A DNA stretch of 28,957 nucleotides from positions 1 through 28,957 of the forward strand of contig CAYSPT010000065.1 of the NCBI GenBank assembly GCA_964432985.1, in the 5' to 3' direction. This DNA comes from CAYSPT01 sp964432985 (GTDB taxonomy: Bacteria; Muiribacteriota; CAYSPT01). A program made the translations under genes and the position numbers. Position 1 is the stretch's first letter; each line of letters starts with the position of its first letter. Positions 8,778 to 17,106 of the stretch are shown here, one piece after another. The notes under the pieces are model-generated. The model was not told the DNA's origin. It saw nothing but the letters and a program-made list of their open reading frames with translations, and did no database searches.

Positions 8778-8820
8778 ATTTTTCTATGTTAAAAGAAGCA
8801 GAGCAAGGAGTGTAGAAAGT

Positions 8821-9642
8821 ATGGGATGGTTCAGTGATAAGTTGCTTGGAAAGAAAGTCAAAAAAGGGCTTTGGCAAAAATGTGACAGCTGCAGTGAGCC
8901 CATATTTGCGAAAGATCTGCAACGGAACCTGATGGTCTGCCCGTCGTGTGGTCACCATTTCAAAATGACCGCCCTGGAAAGAATCGAGCTTCTTGTTGAT
9001 AAGAAAAGTTTCTCCGAGATCGATTTAGATATCACTTCGTGCGATCCGCTCGGATTTGTCGATAAGAAAGCCTACCCAGACCGGCTGAAAGCAAGCATTA
9101 AAAAAACCGGTTACAAGTCCGGGGTTCTCACCGGTCTGGCCAAGATTTCAGGTATGCCGGTAGCAATTGGAGCGATGAACTTCGCCTTTATGGGGGGCAG
9201 CATGGGCAGTGTTGTCGGAGAAAAGATTACCCGGCTCACAGAGAAGGCGGTAGAGAACCGAATACCACTCATAATCAATTCTATGTCCGGGGGAGCCAGA
9301 ATGCAGGAAGGAATTCTTTCTCTTATGCAGATGGCCAAAACATCGGCAGCTCTGGCTGTTTTGAAAGAGGTGCCCGTTCCGTACCTGTCTATAATGGCCC
9401 ATCCGACCACCGCCGGCGTCGCAGCCAGTTACGCTATGCTGGGCGATATCAATATTGCGGAACCCGGGGCCCTGGTTGGTTTTGCCGGTCCCCGCGTCAT
9501 CGAACAGACCATCCGGCAGACACTTCCTCCCGGATTTCAGACAAGTGAATTCGTCATGGAGCACGGTTTTATTGATATCGTGGTGGACCGTCGCCATCTA
9601 AGAGAGACAGTGACCCGAGTGTTGAAGTTCTTCACTGATTAG
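8821..9642 (+). CDS. accD: Acetyl-CoA carboxylase carboxyltransferase subunit beta
   Basis: Beta subunit of the carboxyltransferase that moves CO2 from biotin to acetyl-CoA, giving malonyl-CoA for fatty-acid synthesis; cytoplasmic A2B2 complex with AccA. An N-terminal zinc finger uses C21, C24, C40 and C43. The crotonase-type core follows, with FAFMGGSMGSVVGEKI, NSMSGGARMQEG and HPTTAGVAASYAMLGD, all characteristic of AccD. 273 aa is normal. AAGGAG is about ten bases before the ATG. Its stop codon lies inside the first copy of a 21-bp tandem repeat, and accA follows about 146 bp later. Confidence 0.98.
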   Translation: MGWFSDKLLGKKVKKGLWQKCDSCSEPIFAKDLQRNLMVCPSCGHHFKMTALERIELLVDKKSFSEIDLDITSCDPLGFVDKKAYPDRLKASIKKTGYKSGVLTGLAKISGMPVAIGAMNFAFMGGSMGSVVGEKITRLTEKAVENRIPLIINSMSGGARMQEGILSLMQMAKTSAALAVLKEVPVPYLSIMAHPTTAGVAASYAMLGDINIAEPGALVGFAGPRVIEQTIRQTLPPGFQTSEFVMEHGFIDIVVDRRHLRETVTRVLKFFTD

Positions 9643-9738
9643 GTTTGGGCTTTGACCGATTAGGTTGGGGTTTACACTGATCAGGGTGGGGTTTTGACCG
9701 ATCAGGTTGGGTCTTTAACTGATTAGGTTGTGTGGCCT
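9634..9738 (+). repeat. Five degenerate 21-bp tandem repeats between accD and accA
   Basis: Units start at 9634, 9655, 9676, 9697 and 9718. Each begins ACTGAT or ACCGAT, continues with YAGGKTGGG-like sequence and ends in a T-rich tract. The first unit overlaps the last two sense codons and the TAG stop of accD. As 21 bp is seven codons, the frame is kept: units 1, 2 and 5 carry TAG at the stop position, and units 3 and 4 carry CAG. No hairpin with a T-run is formed, so this is not an intrinsic terminator. Confidence 0.9.
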
Positions 9739-9788
9739 GGTGGCATGATTAACCGGGTAAGGCACGGCAAAAAAGAGGGAGAGCAGAC

Positions 9789-10730
9789 ATGACTGAAAAA
9801 GAAACCTTCCCAGCCAGCCTGGAAGAAATAGAGAAGCTCATCGACAAATTCAAACGCCTGGGAGAAGACCAGGTAATCGATGTACAGGACGTGCTCGATG
9901 CCCTGGAGCGTCAACGGGACATGCTGTTTGAGAATATGGATTCCTGGGACCGGGTTAAACTGGCACGCCATCCGGCGCGCCCGCTTGCCCTGGATTATAT
10001 CGAAACCCTGTTCCAGGAGTTTATTCCTCTGCATGGCGACCGCCTTTTTTCTGATGATAAGGCGCTAATAGGCGGACTGGCCCGATTCCGGGGCCAGCCC
10101 TGCATGGTAATTGGGCAGCACAAGGGCAAGGACACATCCGACAGGATTTATCATAACTTTGGAATGTGCCGGCCTGAAGGATACCGCAAAGCCATACGGC
10201 TTATGGAACTGGCAGCCAGGTTCCACAAACCGGTCATTGTTTTCATCGATACACCTGGGGCCTATCCGGGTATCGGCGCCGAAGAGCGCGGACAGGCGGA
10301 AGCCATTGCCAAGAACCTGGAGAAAATGTCGCGATTGCCTTCTCCCATCATCGTGATAGTCGTGGGTGAAGGCGGCTCGGGCGGAGCCCTGGGTGTGGGA
10401 GTTGGCGACCGGGTCCTCATGCTCGAAAACGCTTATTATTCCGTTATTACTCCCGAAGGCTGTGCCGCCATTCTATGGCGGGACGCCGGAATGGCTCCGG
10501 AAGCGTCGAGGGCCTTGAGAATGACAGCCAAAGATCTCCTGTCTCTCGGGGTCATTGACGAAATAGTCGCGGAGCCTTCCGGAGGGGCCCACAAGACGCC
10601 GGACGAACAGTTCTCCCTGGTTGCCGATGCGATTCAGCGGAACCTTGACGAACTGGTTACACTATCGACGGACGATCTGCTCAGCGGCAGGTATGAAAAA
10701 TTCAGGAAGATGGGGCGCTTCATCGAATAA
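9789..10730 (+). CDS. accA: Acetyl-CoA carboxylase carboxyltransferase subunit alpha
   Basis: Partner of AccD. 313 aa, close to the E. coli length. The N-terminal helical part is followed by ARHPARPLALDYI, LHGDRLF, FGMCRPEGYRKA, FIDTPGAYPGIGAEERGQ, VGEGGSGGALGVGVGD and SVITPEGCAAILW, the biotin- and CoA-binding core of AccA. The start follows AAAGAGGGAGAG. It lies in the same direction as accD and 41 bp before the sigma-factor gene. The biotin carboxylase (AccC) and carrier (AccB) genes are not in the window. Confidence 0.98.
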   Translation: MTEKETFPASLEEIEKLIDKFKRLGEDQVIDVQDVLDALERQRDMLFENMDSWDRVKLARHPARPLALDYIETLFQEFIPLHGDRLFSDDKALIGGLARFRGQPCMVIGQHKGKDTSDRIYHNFGMCRPEGYRKAIRLMELAARFHKPVIVFIDTPGAYPGIGAEERGQAEAIAKNLEKMSRLPSPIIVIVVGEGGSGGALGVGVGDRVLMLENAYYSVITPEGCAAILWRDAGMAPEASRALRMTAKDLLSLGVIDEIVAEPSGGAHKTPDEQFSLVADAIQRNLDELVTLSTDDLLSGRYEKFRKMGRFIE

Positions 10731-10771
10731 AAAAGCCCATCGTCTTCCAAAGTCTGAAAGGTGCGTGTCTT

Positions 10772-11854
10772 TTGAAAAATAACCTCCGAAATCCGAATGA
10801 TGCGGAGGTACTTCTCAACAGGGGCCGGTTGCGGGGATTCCTGTACGATGACGAGTTGGCCAGGTGGCTGGACTCGCAGACGGACAAAACAGGGACAATA
10901 GACCTGGCTGCTCTTCGCGAGTATGTCATGGAGCAGGGTATCCAGGTAATCAGCCGCAAAGAGCTCATGAAGTCACCACGTTTGAAAGACCGCGCCGCTC
11001 AAACCATATCCGCCGCGGACCGCCAGAGCCTTGAAGATGCAGTAAAACTGTACCTGGATGAGCTCAGGGGCGTTTCTCTCCTGACAGAATTCCAGGAAAA
11101 AGACCTGGCCAAACGTATCGAAGCCGGCGACATGGATGCCAAGAGAAAGTTGATTACGGCAAATCTACGGCTCGTAGTGAACATTGCAAAAAAATACGCT
11201 CATACCGGGCTTCTCTTCCTGGACCTGGTGCAGGAGGGGAATATCGGGCTGATGAAGTCGGTTGACAAGTTCGAGTATAAGCTGGGATACAAGTTTTCCA
11301 CCTACGCTACCTGGTGGATAAAACAGGCCATTACCCGGGCTATAGCCGAGCAGTCCCGCTCTATACGGGTGCCGGTTCACATCGTCGAAGAAGTGCACAA
11401 ATACAAGAAGATATCCCGTCAGCTCAAGGATGTTCTCGGGCGTGAGCCAACCTTTGAGGAAATCCGGGAAAAAATGGGCGTTTCCGCCACGAAGCTCCAG
11501 GAACTCATGGATGTGACACGCGAACCGATTTCTCTTGAAATGTCGGTGGGCAGCGATGACTCCTTCCTGGGTAATTTTGTTGAGGATGAAACCGTTGAGT
11601 CCCCAGAAGAAGGAGTCTTCAACAAGTATCTAAAACTGCAGATCGAATCTATCCTGGCGGATCTAACTGAAAAGGAAAAACAGGTTATCCGGCTGCGGTT
11701 CGGGTTGAATGATGGGGTCCCCCGGTCCCTGGAAGACATAGGGAAGATCTTCAACGTGACTCGTGAACGTATCCGGCAAATCGAAGACAAAGCCCTTCAG
11801 AAATTACGGCAGAAACAAAGACGGGAAAAACTGTCCGCATATTTTTACGAATGA
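10772..11854 (+). CDS. rpoD: RNA polymerase primary-type sigma factor (RpoD/SigA family)
   Basis: Group 1/2 sigma-70. Region 1.2 is at about residues 90-122 (VKLYLDELRGVSLLT). Region 2 has NLRLVVNIAKKY, LIQEGN-type LVQEGNIGLMK, and YKFSTYATWWIKQAITRAI. Region 3 spans about 200-275. Region 4 has LTEKEKQVIRLRFG and the helix-turn-helix SLEDIGKIFNVTRERIRQIE. 360 aa is like B. subtilis SigA rather than the 613-aa E. coli RpoD. The first about 85 residues replace region 1.1 and look only distantly like it. The start is TTG 10772, after GAAAGGTG. Being downstream of accDA and upstream of ptsI is unusual; dnaG, a common neighbour, is absent. A second, group 2 sigma factor cannot be excluded, so the symbol is provisional. 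Confidence 0.9.
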   Translation: MKNNLRNPNDAEVLLNRGRLRGFLYDDELARWLDSQTDKTGTIDLAALREYVMEQGIQVISRKELMKSPRLKDRAAQTISAADRQSLEDAVKLYLDELRGVSLLTEFQEKDLAKRIEAGDMDAKRKLITANLRLVVNIAKKYAHTGLLFLDLVQEGNIGLMKSVDKFEYKLGYKFSTYATWWIKQAITRAIAEQSRSIRVPVHIVEEVHKYKKISRQLKDVLGREPTFEEIREKMGVSATKLQELMDVTREPISLEMSVGSDDSFLGNFVEDETVESPEEGVFNKYLKLQIESILADLTEKEKQVIRLRFGLNDGVPRSLEDIGKIFNVTRERIRQIEDKALQKLRQKQRREKLSAYFYE

Positions 11855-11855
11855 G

Positions 11856-13703
11856 GTGGTTACACTGTCGGCTGGAGTTAATACCCTCGGCTCATCGTTT
11901 AATGACGAACGGGACGAACAGATCGAGATATGCCTGAAAGGAGTTGCCATTGCTCCCGGCTACGCTGTTGGGATGACCTGTGTCTTTGATGAAGGGGGCA
12001 CGAAAGATGTTCCGCGGTACACCATCAGTGAAAACGAAGTGGGCGATGAAATCATCAGGTTCCGTGACGCCGTAAAGGATACCAGGAAAGATCTTACCCA
12101 CACGGCACAACAGGTCCTGGAGCAGATCGGACAGGAAGAAGCAAATATATTTCAGACCCACCTTCTCATGTTGGAAGACCCATCTTTTATCGATGAAATC
12201 AACAACCTTATCAAGACCCGGATGCTCAACGCCGAGACGGTAGTCATGGAGGTAACGTCCCGGTTCGAAAAAATGTTCACCCGCATCGAAGACGAATATC
12301 TCAAGGAGCGGGCGGCGGACGTGCAAATGGTGGGAAGGCGCCTGCTTAACAAGCTCATGAAGAGCGAGGGCGGGTTCAGGTGCGACGATCACGCCAGGCA
12401 ACAGATCGTTGTCAGCGCCCAGACTCTCACCTCGACACTTACCGTGCATCTTGAACGGGGTCACATTCTCGGTTTCGCAGCGGAAAACAACCTGGGACCG
12501 ACCTCTCACGCCGCCATCCTGGCCAGGACACTCGGAGTGCCAGCCGTGGTTGGTCTGCCTGAACTGACCCGGTATGTCCACTGCGGGGACACCCTGGTGG
12601 TGGATGGATTCAAGGGAATCGTGTGTGTCAACCCGTCCAAACGGTTTCTCAAACGGTACCAGGCGCGGGAACGGGCGTTTCACCAGTTGCAAATCCGTAT
12701 GAAAGAGTATATCGACCGCCCGGCTGAAACCACGGACGGCGTGTCAATTCGGATGGGTGCCAATGTCGGACGGTTGACGGATCTCGATCTGGCGGAACAA
12801 TCCCGGGCCGAAGAGATCGGTCTTTACCGGACGGAGTTTCCCTTCATGATAAAGAACGAATTCCCTTCCGAGGATTTCCAGTACGGTATGTACCGCACGG
12901 TGGCTGAGAAGTTTCCCGCCGGTGTGAACCTGAGGCTGCTGGATATCGGTGGCGACAAGTTTCTTAATTATTTTCCCTTGCCCAGGGGTGAAAACCCATA
13001 TTTGTCGTGGAGAGGGCTGCGGCTGCTGCTCGAAGCCAAGGGAGTGCTGAAGACCCAGCTGAGGGCAGTGCTGAGAGCCAGCGCGTACGGGAATATCAGG
13101 ATTATTTATCCGATGGTCACCAGCGTGGAGGAGGTCCGTCAAGCCAAGGCTGTGCTGGAGGAAGCTAAAGACGAGCTTATCAGTGAAGGAATAGTTTTCG
13201 ATGAAAACATCGAGCAGGGGGCGATGATTGAAGTTCCCGCCGCCGTGCAGCTGGTCAGGTTCCTGGCGGAGGAAGTACAGTTTTTCTCGGTGGGCACGAA
13301 TGATCTGGTCCAGTACACACTGGCGGTTGACAGGAACAATCAGAGAATGGCCCGGTTTTACGACCCGCTGCATCCCGGGCACCTGAAGATGCTGGCAGAC
13401 ATTATTGAATCCGCCGCCCAGACCGATATCGATGTTTCCATCTGCGGTGAGATGGCCAGCGATCCCCATTTCACCATGCTTCTCCTTGGGCTGGGATTCA
13501 CGTCGATGAGTATGAGCGCTCCCAGCCTGGTGTACGTCAAGGACCTTATCCGGTCCGTCAGCCTGAAGCAGTGCGAGGAGCTTGCGAAGGAGGCTTTGCA
13601 GAAGGCCACTGCTCCGGAAATATGGCGCTTGATTTCCGATTCCTTCGCCACCATTCACAGTCTCAGTGACGATGTGGAGGAGACGTTTACCAAAGAAGAA
13701 TGA
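11856..13703 (+). CDS. ptsI: Phosphoenolpyruvate-protein phosphotransferase (PTS enzyme I)
   Basis: First enzyme of the PTS: it takes phosphate from PEP onto a histidine and passes it to HPr. The order is normal. KGVAIAPGYAVG starts the N-terminal domain, followed by the HPr-binding helices (EDEYLKERAADVQMVGRRL), the phospho-His loop GPTSHAAILAR (His about 218), the PEP-binding barrel with GLYRTEFPFM and LDIGGDK, FFSVGTNDLVQYTLAVDR, and SICGEMASDP. The start is uncertain. The frame is open far into the sigma gene. GTG 11856 is chosen because it directly follows the sigma stop, but a CTG at 11865 has better Shine-Dalgarno spacing (GAGGTGG). Length is about 615 aa against 575 in E. coli. No ptsH, EII or GAF domain is nearby. 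Confidence 0.92.
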   Translation: MVTLSAGVNTLGSSFNDERDEQIEICLKGVAIAPGYAVGMTCVFDEGGTKDVPRYTISENEVGDEIIRFRDAVKDTRKDLTHTAQQVLEQIGQEEANIFQTHLLMLEDPSFIDEINNLIKTRMLNAETVVMEVTSRFEKMFTRIEDEYLKERAADVQMVGRRLLNKLMKSEGGFRCDDHARQQIVVSAQTLTSTLTVHLERGHILGFAAENNLGPTSHAAILARTLGVPAVVGLPELTRYVHCGDTLVVDGFKGIVCVNPSKRFLKRYQARERAFHQLQIRMKEYIDRPAETTDGVSIRMGANVGRLTDLDLAEQSRAEEIGLYRTEFPFMIKNEFPSEDFQYGMYRTVAEKFPAGVNLRLLDIGGDKFLNYFPLPRGENPYLSWRGLRLLLEAKGVLKTQLRAVLRASAYGNIRIIYPMVTSVEEVRQAKAVLEEAKDELISEGIVFDENIEQGAMIEVPAAVQLVRFLAEEVQFFSVGTNDLVQYTLAVDRNNQRMARFYDPLHPGHLKMLADIIESAAQTDIDVSICGEMASDPHFTMLLLGLGFTSMSMSAPSLVYVKDLIRSVSLKQCEELAKEALQKATAPEIWRLISDSFATIHSLSDDVEETFTKEE

Positions 13704-15820
13704 ACGGTTCCCCTCTAACAGGTATTCTGGTGTCTCTGGTGGGAATCGGCTTCTTCTGTCTCCCTGGTCTTGTTGCCGCCGGCAGAATGATGAAGAAGCA
13801 CTCTTCACCCCTCGCCCTGGCCGCCGTAGGTTTTCCATGCGGTCTGGTGTGCACTACGGCCTTGTCTGTGTGCCTGGCCTGCGTTACCGGTCGGCCACTC
13901 CTGTCAGCGGTGTTGTCCACTGTCATTCTCACGGCAGCAGCAGCGCTGGTACCGGGAATTTCGGCCATACTTGAACCGGTGGTTTTTGGCAAACGGCGTA
14001 CCTGGACGGCGGTTATTTCGCTGGCGGCTGTACTCGGTATCATTATCGGTCCTCTGTGCCAGGTGGGCGTCCTGACAGACCGGGGGCACGCCTACGGCAA
14101 TTATTTCAACGTTGATTTCTTGAAAAATTTGGCCCTGGCAACCTCGCTGGGGCGGACGGGTGTGCCGGCAGCGAGCCCGTACCTGACCGGGTTCTCTTTG
14201 AGATATTACTGGTTCTACCTCTGGCTTCCCTCCCTGCTGTACCGCGCAGGGCTGCAGGGGGCTTGTTTCGAAGCGGTGTTTCTTTGTTATGCTTCCTTCA
14301 CTGTGATGCTGTTTGTCGGGATGCTGTTCCTCTGGTGGAAGCGGTTGGGAGTAGCTTCACGCTGGTGTGCCGCCACGCTGCTCATCGCCCTGGGGGCTCC
14401 GGGGCTCAACGGCACGGCTTATATCGTGCGTCTGTGGCAAAATGGCAATCTTAAGTGGCCACTGGTCTTTGCCCAGAATGTCGAGTTTATCACCCCGCTT
14501 AATTTCGCGGTTGTTCCGTTCTTTGTTGACAGCCTGTTTCGTTATCTTTTGTACATCCAACTTCATCTCTTCGGTGCAGTCATTTCGCTTCTGGCGCTTT
14601 ACATCCTCTTTTCACCAGGTAAGGGAGGTGAGCGCAAGGCGCTTGTTTTATCAGCCGCGCTTTTAGCTATCGGCTTGTTCTACACAGATGTGGTAAGTGT
14701 GCTGGGAGTGATGGCCTGGGTTGCCGGAGCGCTGCACAGGATGTTCGCCAATTCTGATTCTGTTGGGGCTTCTTCTAAATCTGCTGCCGAGTATGGCCGT
14801 CACCCGATCCTGGATGTGCCGGTAGGCAGCCGGCAGGAGTGTGAAAAGGACCGTCATTTCGCACCGTGGTTGATACTTGTGTTCGTGTTTCTTTTGGCTG
14901 TGATGGTTCTGCTGCTGCCAGGAAACCGTGCGGGTATCCATGCCGGTTTTCTGTTCAAACTCGTGATGCTCCTGGTGATCGAAACCACTTTGCTGCTGAC
15001 CGTCGCTCTGTTTGGAATAGCCGCACTTGACAAGGGTCCTCTTCGTACAACCTGGGTGTGCTGCAGTGGGATACCCGCCGCGATTCTGCTGCTGGTGGGT
15101 GAGAGAAGTTACCTGCAGCCGTACCTTCCTGATATCGTGAATAGGGCCCTGGCGGCCTACCCCTTTCATATTTCGGTCAAGTGTTCACTGGTGCTGACTG
15201 TGGGGCTCTGCGTGCTGGCTGCACCGGGTTTCCAGTTGATAACGAAGTACCTGCGTGCCCGAAACAAAACCATGCTGACATCCCTGGCAACGATCACGAT
15301 TTGTGTTCTGTTTGTCGTCTCGGTACCCGGGGCAATCATCGATTGCGGGTATCATCTCAACGCCGGAGAACCATTGAGGAACGTCTATTTCAGCCAGGGC
15401 GAAATGTCGGCCCTGATCTGGATGCGAACAAACACGAAGGTGGACTCGGTGTTCCTGTCCGCTCCCATCTATCCCGGTTCGCCGGAGAGGCCGAGCAACT
15501 CTGTTTCTCCCATTCCAAGCCTTGGTTTCAGGGACACGGTGCTGGGGGACCGTCACCACATTCTAATCTACACCGGCACACCTCCCGGGGAACGGCGGGT
15601 GTATGATGAAATCGCCTGGCGGGAAAGGGAAATCACCAGGCTGCTTGCTTCTTCACGGCCCGGTGAAATCCTGGCAAGTCTCAGGAGGTTGAATATCTCT
15701 CATCTCTTTCTTGGTCCGCGGGAAACGGAGGTTTGGGGCAGGGTAGTGGTGGAGCGGTTGAGGAGTATTCTTCCCCGGGTTTATGATGACAACGACGTTT
15801 CGATTCACGAAGTTCGATGA
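13700..15820 (+). CDS. Large polytopic membrane protein, possible GT-C-type glycosyltransferase
   Basis: 706 aa. I do not recognise a named family with certainty. About fourteen hydrophobic helices are followed by a soluble C-terminal domain (about 590-706). Near the N terminus a loop carries YFNVDFLKNLALATSL (135-150) and then SLRYYWFYLWLPSLL. An acidic residue in the first large loop followed by Tyr/Trp-rich helices is the usual layout of GT-C lipid-sugar transferases. The tail has MRTNTKVDSVFLSAP and HLFLGPRE, a pattern also common after GT-C membrane domains. The ATG overlaps the ptsI stop (ATGA), so it is coupled to enzyme I translation. It closes the accD-accA-sigma-ptsI run; the tRNA-Val promoter follows directly. 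Confidence 0.7.
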   Translation: MNGSPLTGILVSLVGIGFFCLPGLVAAGRMMKKHSSPLALAAVGFPCGLVCTTALSVCLACVTGRPLLSAVLSTVILTAAAALVPGISAILEPVVFGKRRTWTAVISLAAVLGIIIGPLCQVGVLTDRGHAYGNYFNVDFLKNLALATSLGRTGVPAASPYLTGFSLRYYWFYLWLPSLLYRAGLQGACFEAVFLCYASFTVMLFVGMLFLWWKRLGVASRWCAATLLIALGAPGLNGTAYIVRLWQNGNLKWPLVFAQNVEFITPLNFAVVPFFVDSLFRYLLYIQLHLFGAVISLLALYILFSPGKGGERKALVLSAALLAIGLFYTDVVSVLGVMAWVAGALHRMFANSDSVGASSKSAAEYGRHPILDVPVGSRQECEKDRHFAPWLILVFVFLLAVMVLLLPGNRAGIHAGFLFKLVMLLVIETTLLLTVALFGIAALDKGPLRTTWVCCSGIPAAILLLVGERSYLQPYLPDIVNRALAAYPFHISVKCSLVLTVGLCVLAAPGFQLITKYLRARNKTMLTSLATITICVLFVVSVPGAIIDCGYHLNAGEPLRNVYFSQGEMSALIWMRTNTKVDSVFLSAPIYPGSPERPSNSVSPIPSLGFRDTVLGDRHHILIYTGTPPGERRVYDEIAWREREITRLLASSRPGEILASLRRLNISHLFLGPRETEVWGRVVVERLRSILPRVYDDNDVSIHEVR

Positions 15821-15852
15821 AATAATTGACCGCACCGGTCTCAAATTCCGTC

Positions 15853-15881
15853 TTGCAAAACCAGATGCATTCTGTTACAAT
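15853..15881 (+). promoter_or_regulatory. tRNA-Val promoter
   Basis: TTGCAA (15853-15858), a 17-bp spacer and TACAAT (15876-15881) end 16 bp before the tRNA 5' end, the spacing expected for a stable-RNA promoter. Confidence 0.75.
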
Positions 15882-15897
15882 CTACTCTCAATAACGT

Positions 15898-15969
15898 GGG
15901 CGCTTAGCTCAGTGGGAGAGCGCTGCCTTGACGCGGCAGAGGTCACAGGTTCGAAACCCGTAGCGCCCA
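15898..15969 (+). tRNA. tRNA-Val (anticodon GAC)
   Basis: 72 nt cloverleaf. Acceptor GGGCGCT/AGCGCCC, D-stem GCTC/GAGC, anticodon stem CTGCC/GGCAG around loop TTGACGC (anticodon GAC, reading GUC and GUU), five-base variable loop, T-loop TTCGAAA, discriminator A. CCA is not encoded. The T-stem ACAGG/CCCGT has an A-C mismatch at its middle pair, where ACGGG would be expected. Confidence 0.93.
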
Positions 15970-16021
15970 TCGAAGCCGTCCGGCATCGGATACCAGGCAG
16001 AAAACAGCTGGAGGTGACAAC

Positions 16022-16378
16022 GTGGAGATATATGACTACAAGCGGGATGGGGCGACGATTATTGCCCTCAGCGGTGAGATAACCCACTCCAACTCGGATG
16101 AGTTCAGGGACACCATTCTGGATATTCTCTCCCGGGACGATTCACGTATCATAATCAACATGGAGGGGATCAACTTCATCAACTCCATGGCGGTTGCCAT
16201 TATTGTCAGCCTTATCCTTAAGGGGCAGGTGAGCCATGGGAATATCGTGCTGGTGAAGTTGAAGCCCGAGGTCAAGGAGTTGTTCAAGATAACGAAGCTT
16301 CTTGACATATTCACGGTATTCAAAACCGAGGAAGAAGCTCTGAATTATTTCAAACGCGTTGGTCCCCTGTCGGTCTGA
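16022..16378 (+). CDS. STAS-domain protein, anti-sigma factor antagonist-like
   Basis: 118 aa, a single STAS domain. ALSGEITHSNSDEFRDTIL matches the first strand and helix of SpoIIAA/RsbV proteins, and FINSMAVAI places Ser55 at the phosphorylation position, with Asn in place of the usual Asp and Met-Ala in place of Ser-Gly. The GTG start at 16022 has GGAGGTG at good spacing. The gene sits between tRNA-Val and tRNA-Ile and may be read from the tRNA-Val promoter (inference). It is only distantly similar to the STAS protein at 8322-8645. Its phosphatase partner could be the SpoIIE-type protein at 22816-24591. Confidence 0.85.
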   Translation: MEIYDYKRDGATIIALSGEITHSNSDEFRDTILDILSRDDSRIIINMEGINFINSMAVAIIVSLILKGQVSHGNIVLVKLKPEVKELFKITKLLDIFTVFKTEEEALNYFKRVGPLSV

Positions 16379-16396
16379 AAAGCGGCAAACGGGATA

Positions 16397-16425
16397 TTGA
16401 CATCGTCTATTCATCATGGTAACAT
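16397..16425 (+). promoter_or_regulatory. tRNA-Ile promoter
   Basis: TTGACA (16397-16402), a 17-bp spacer and TAACAT (16420-16425) end 11 bp before the tRNA-Ile 5' end. Confidence 0.75.
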
Positions 16426-16436
16426 GCATCAGTTTT

Positions 16437-16505
<69 letters not shown>

Positions 16506-16510
<5 letters not shown>

Positions 16511-16646
16511 TTTTTTTTAATGCTGGGCATTAAAAAAAATGGGCAGGGCGGCAGGGCCGGTTACGGATGCAGATAAGCCTTCTGGTGGGCGTGCATGCAC
16601 CTACAAAGAACCAGCCAAATCTCTGCCCAGCATTTAAAAAAAATGG
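16506..16646. repeat. Inverted-repeat element joined to the 3' end of tRNA-Ile
   Basis: The left part is a perfect 18-bp hairpin: GCCCATTTTTTTTAATGC (16506-16523), loop TGG, and its complement (16527-16544). Read as a longer unit, the left end (16508-16529) is matched in inverted orientation by 16624-16646, with one extra T, giving an element of about 139 bp with terminal inverted repeats of about 22 bp. The interior is GC-rich and has no ORF. The hairpin plus T-run can also act as the tRNA terminator. It may be a MITE-like insertion or a duplicated terminator. Confidence 0.7.
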
Positions 16647-16890
16647 TCTACAAAAATCTCCGTCCTTTCTACATTTTTGCTAAATTAAATATGAATGAAA
16701 AACAATCATATTTAAAATTATTTACAAAGCCTCTCCTGCCTTGAAATTTGCACAATAACTATCAATGTTTGTAAAAAATATAACAAAACAACATAAGACG
16801 TAGCTATTTAGCAGGGATTTTAGACACGTTATGCATGAGTTACTGCGGAAAAACAAAAAAACGCGAAAATACAATATTTTGGCAGCTTTT
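16647..16890. other. AT-rich intergenic stretch without a recognised gene
   Basis: About 240 bp, much more AT-rich than the rest of the window. I see no convincing ORF with a ribosome binding site and no RNA gene. The 115-aa minus-strand ORF across it (16722-17069) is antisense to the zinc-ribbon gene and low-complexity. Confidence 0.6.
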
Positions 16891-16918
16891 TTGCATAGCT
16901 TATTGCTTGGAATATAAA
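16891..16918 (+). promoter_or_regulatory. Candidate promoter for the small zinc-ribbon gene
   Basis: TTGCAT (16891-16896), 16-bp spacer, TATAAA (16913-16918). The predicted transcript would start about 25 bp before the GTG at 16950. Confidence 0.5.
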
Positions 16919-16949
16919 AAAACGTGTCGGTTTGAATGAAGGTGTGGTA

Positions 16950-17081
16950 GTGAAGTGCATTTGTGCCGTGTGCAAGAAGCAGATGTGGATAACATCTGGT
17001 GATGAGCACAAAGTGACCTACGGAACCTGTACGGCCTGCCGTGAGAGCAAGAGCCCGGTAAAAAAACACTCAAGGAATTAA
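16950..17081 (+). CDS. 43-residue zinc-ribbon-like protein
   Basis: A short gene: GTG 16950 with AAGGTG five bases upstream, TAA at 17079, and further stops just after. The product begins MKCICAVCKKQMWI and later has CTACRE, so CxCxxC is followed about 19 residues on by CxxC, a plausible single zinc knuckle. The tail is basic (KSPVKKHSRN). Tiny zinc-ribbon proteins of this kind are common in bacteria and mostly uncharacterised; nucleic-acid binding is possible but not shown. In favour of it being real are the promoter, the ribosome binding site and the paired cysteines. It is convergent with the macrodomain gene. Confidence 0.6.
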   Translation: MKCICAVCKKQMWITSGDEHKVTYGTCTACRESKSPVKKHSRN

Positions 17082-17106
17082 TGATAATAAAAACGGTAAT
17101 AGGCAA

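Noticed and set aside
12744..13838. 364-aa minus-strand ORF over ptsI
   Set aside because: It is antisense to enzyme I, whose motifs are unambiguous.
16722..17069. 115-aa minus-strand ORF in the AT-rich stretch
   Set aside because: It is antisense to the zinc-ribbon gene and low-complexity, with no ribosome site that I can see.
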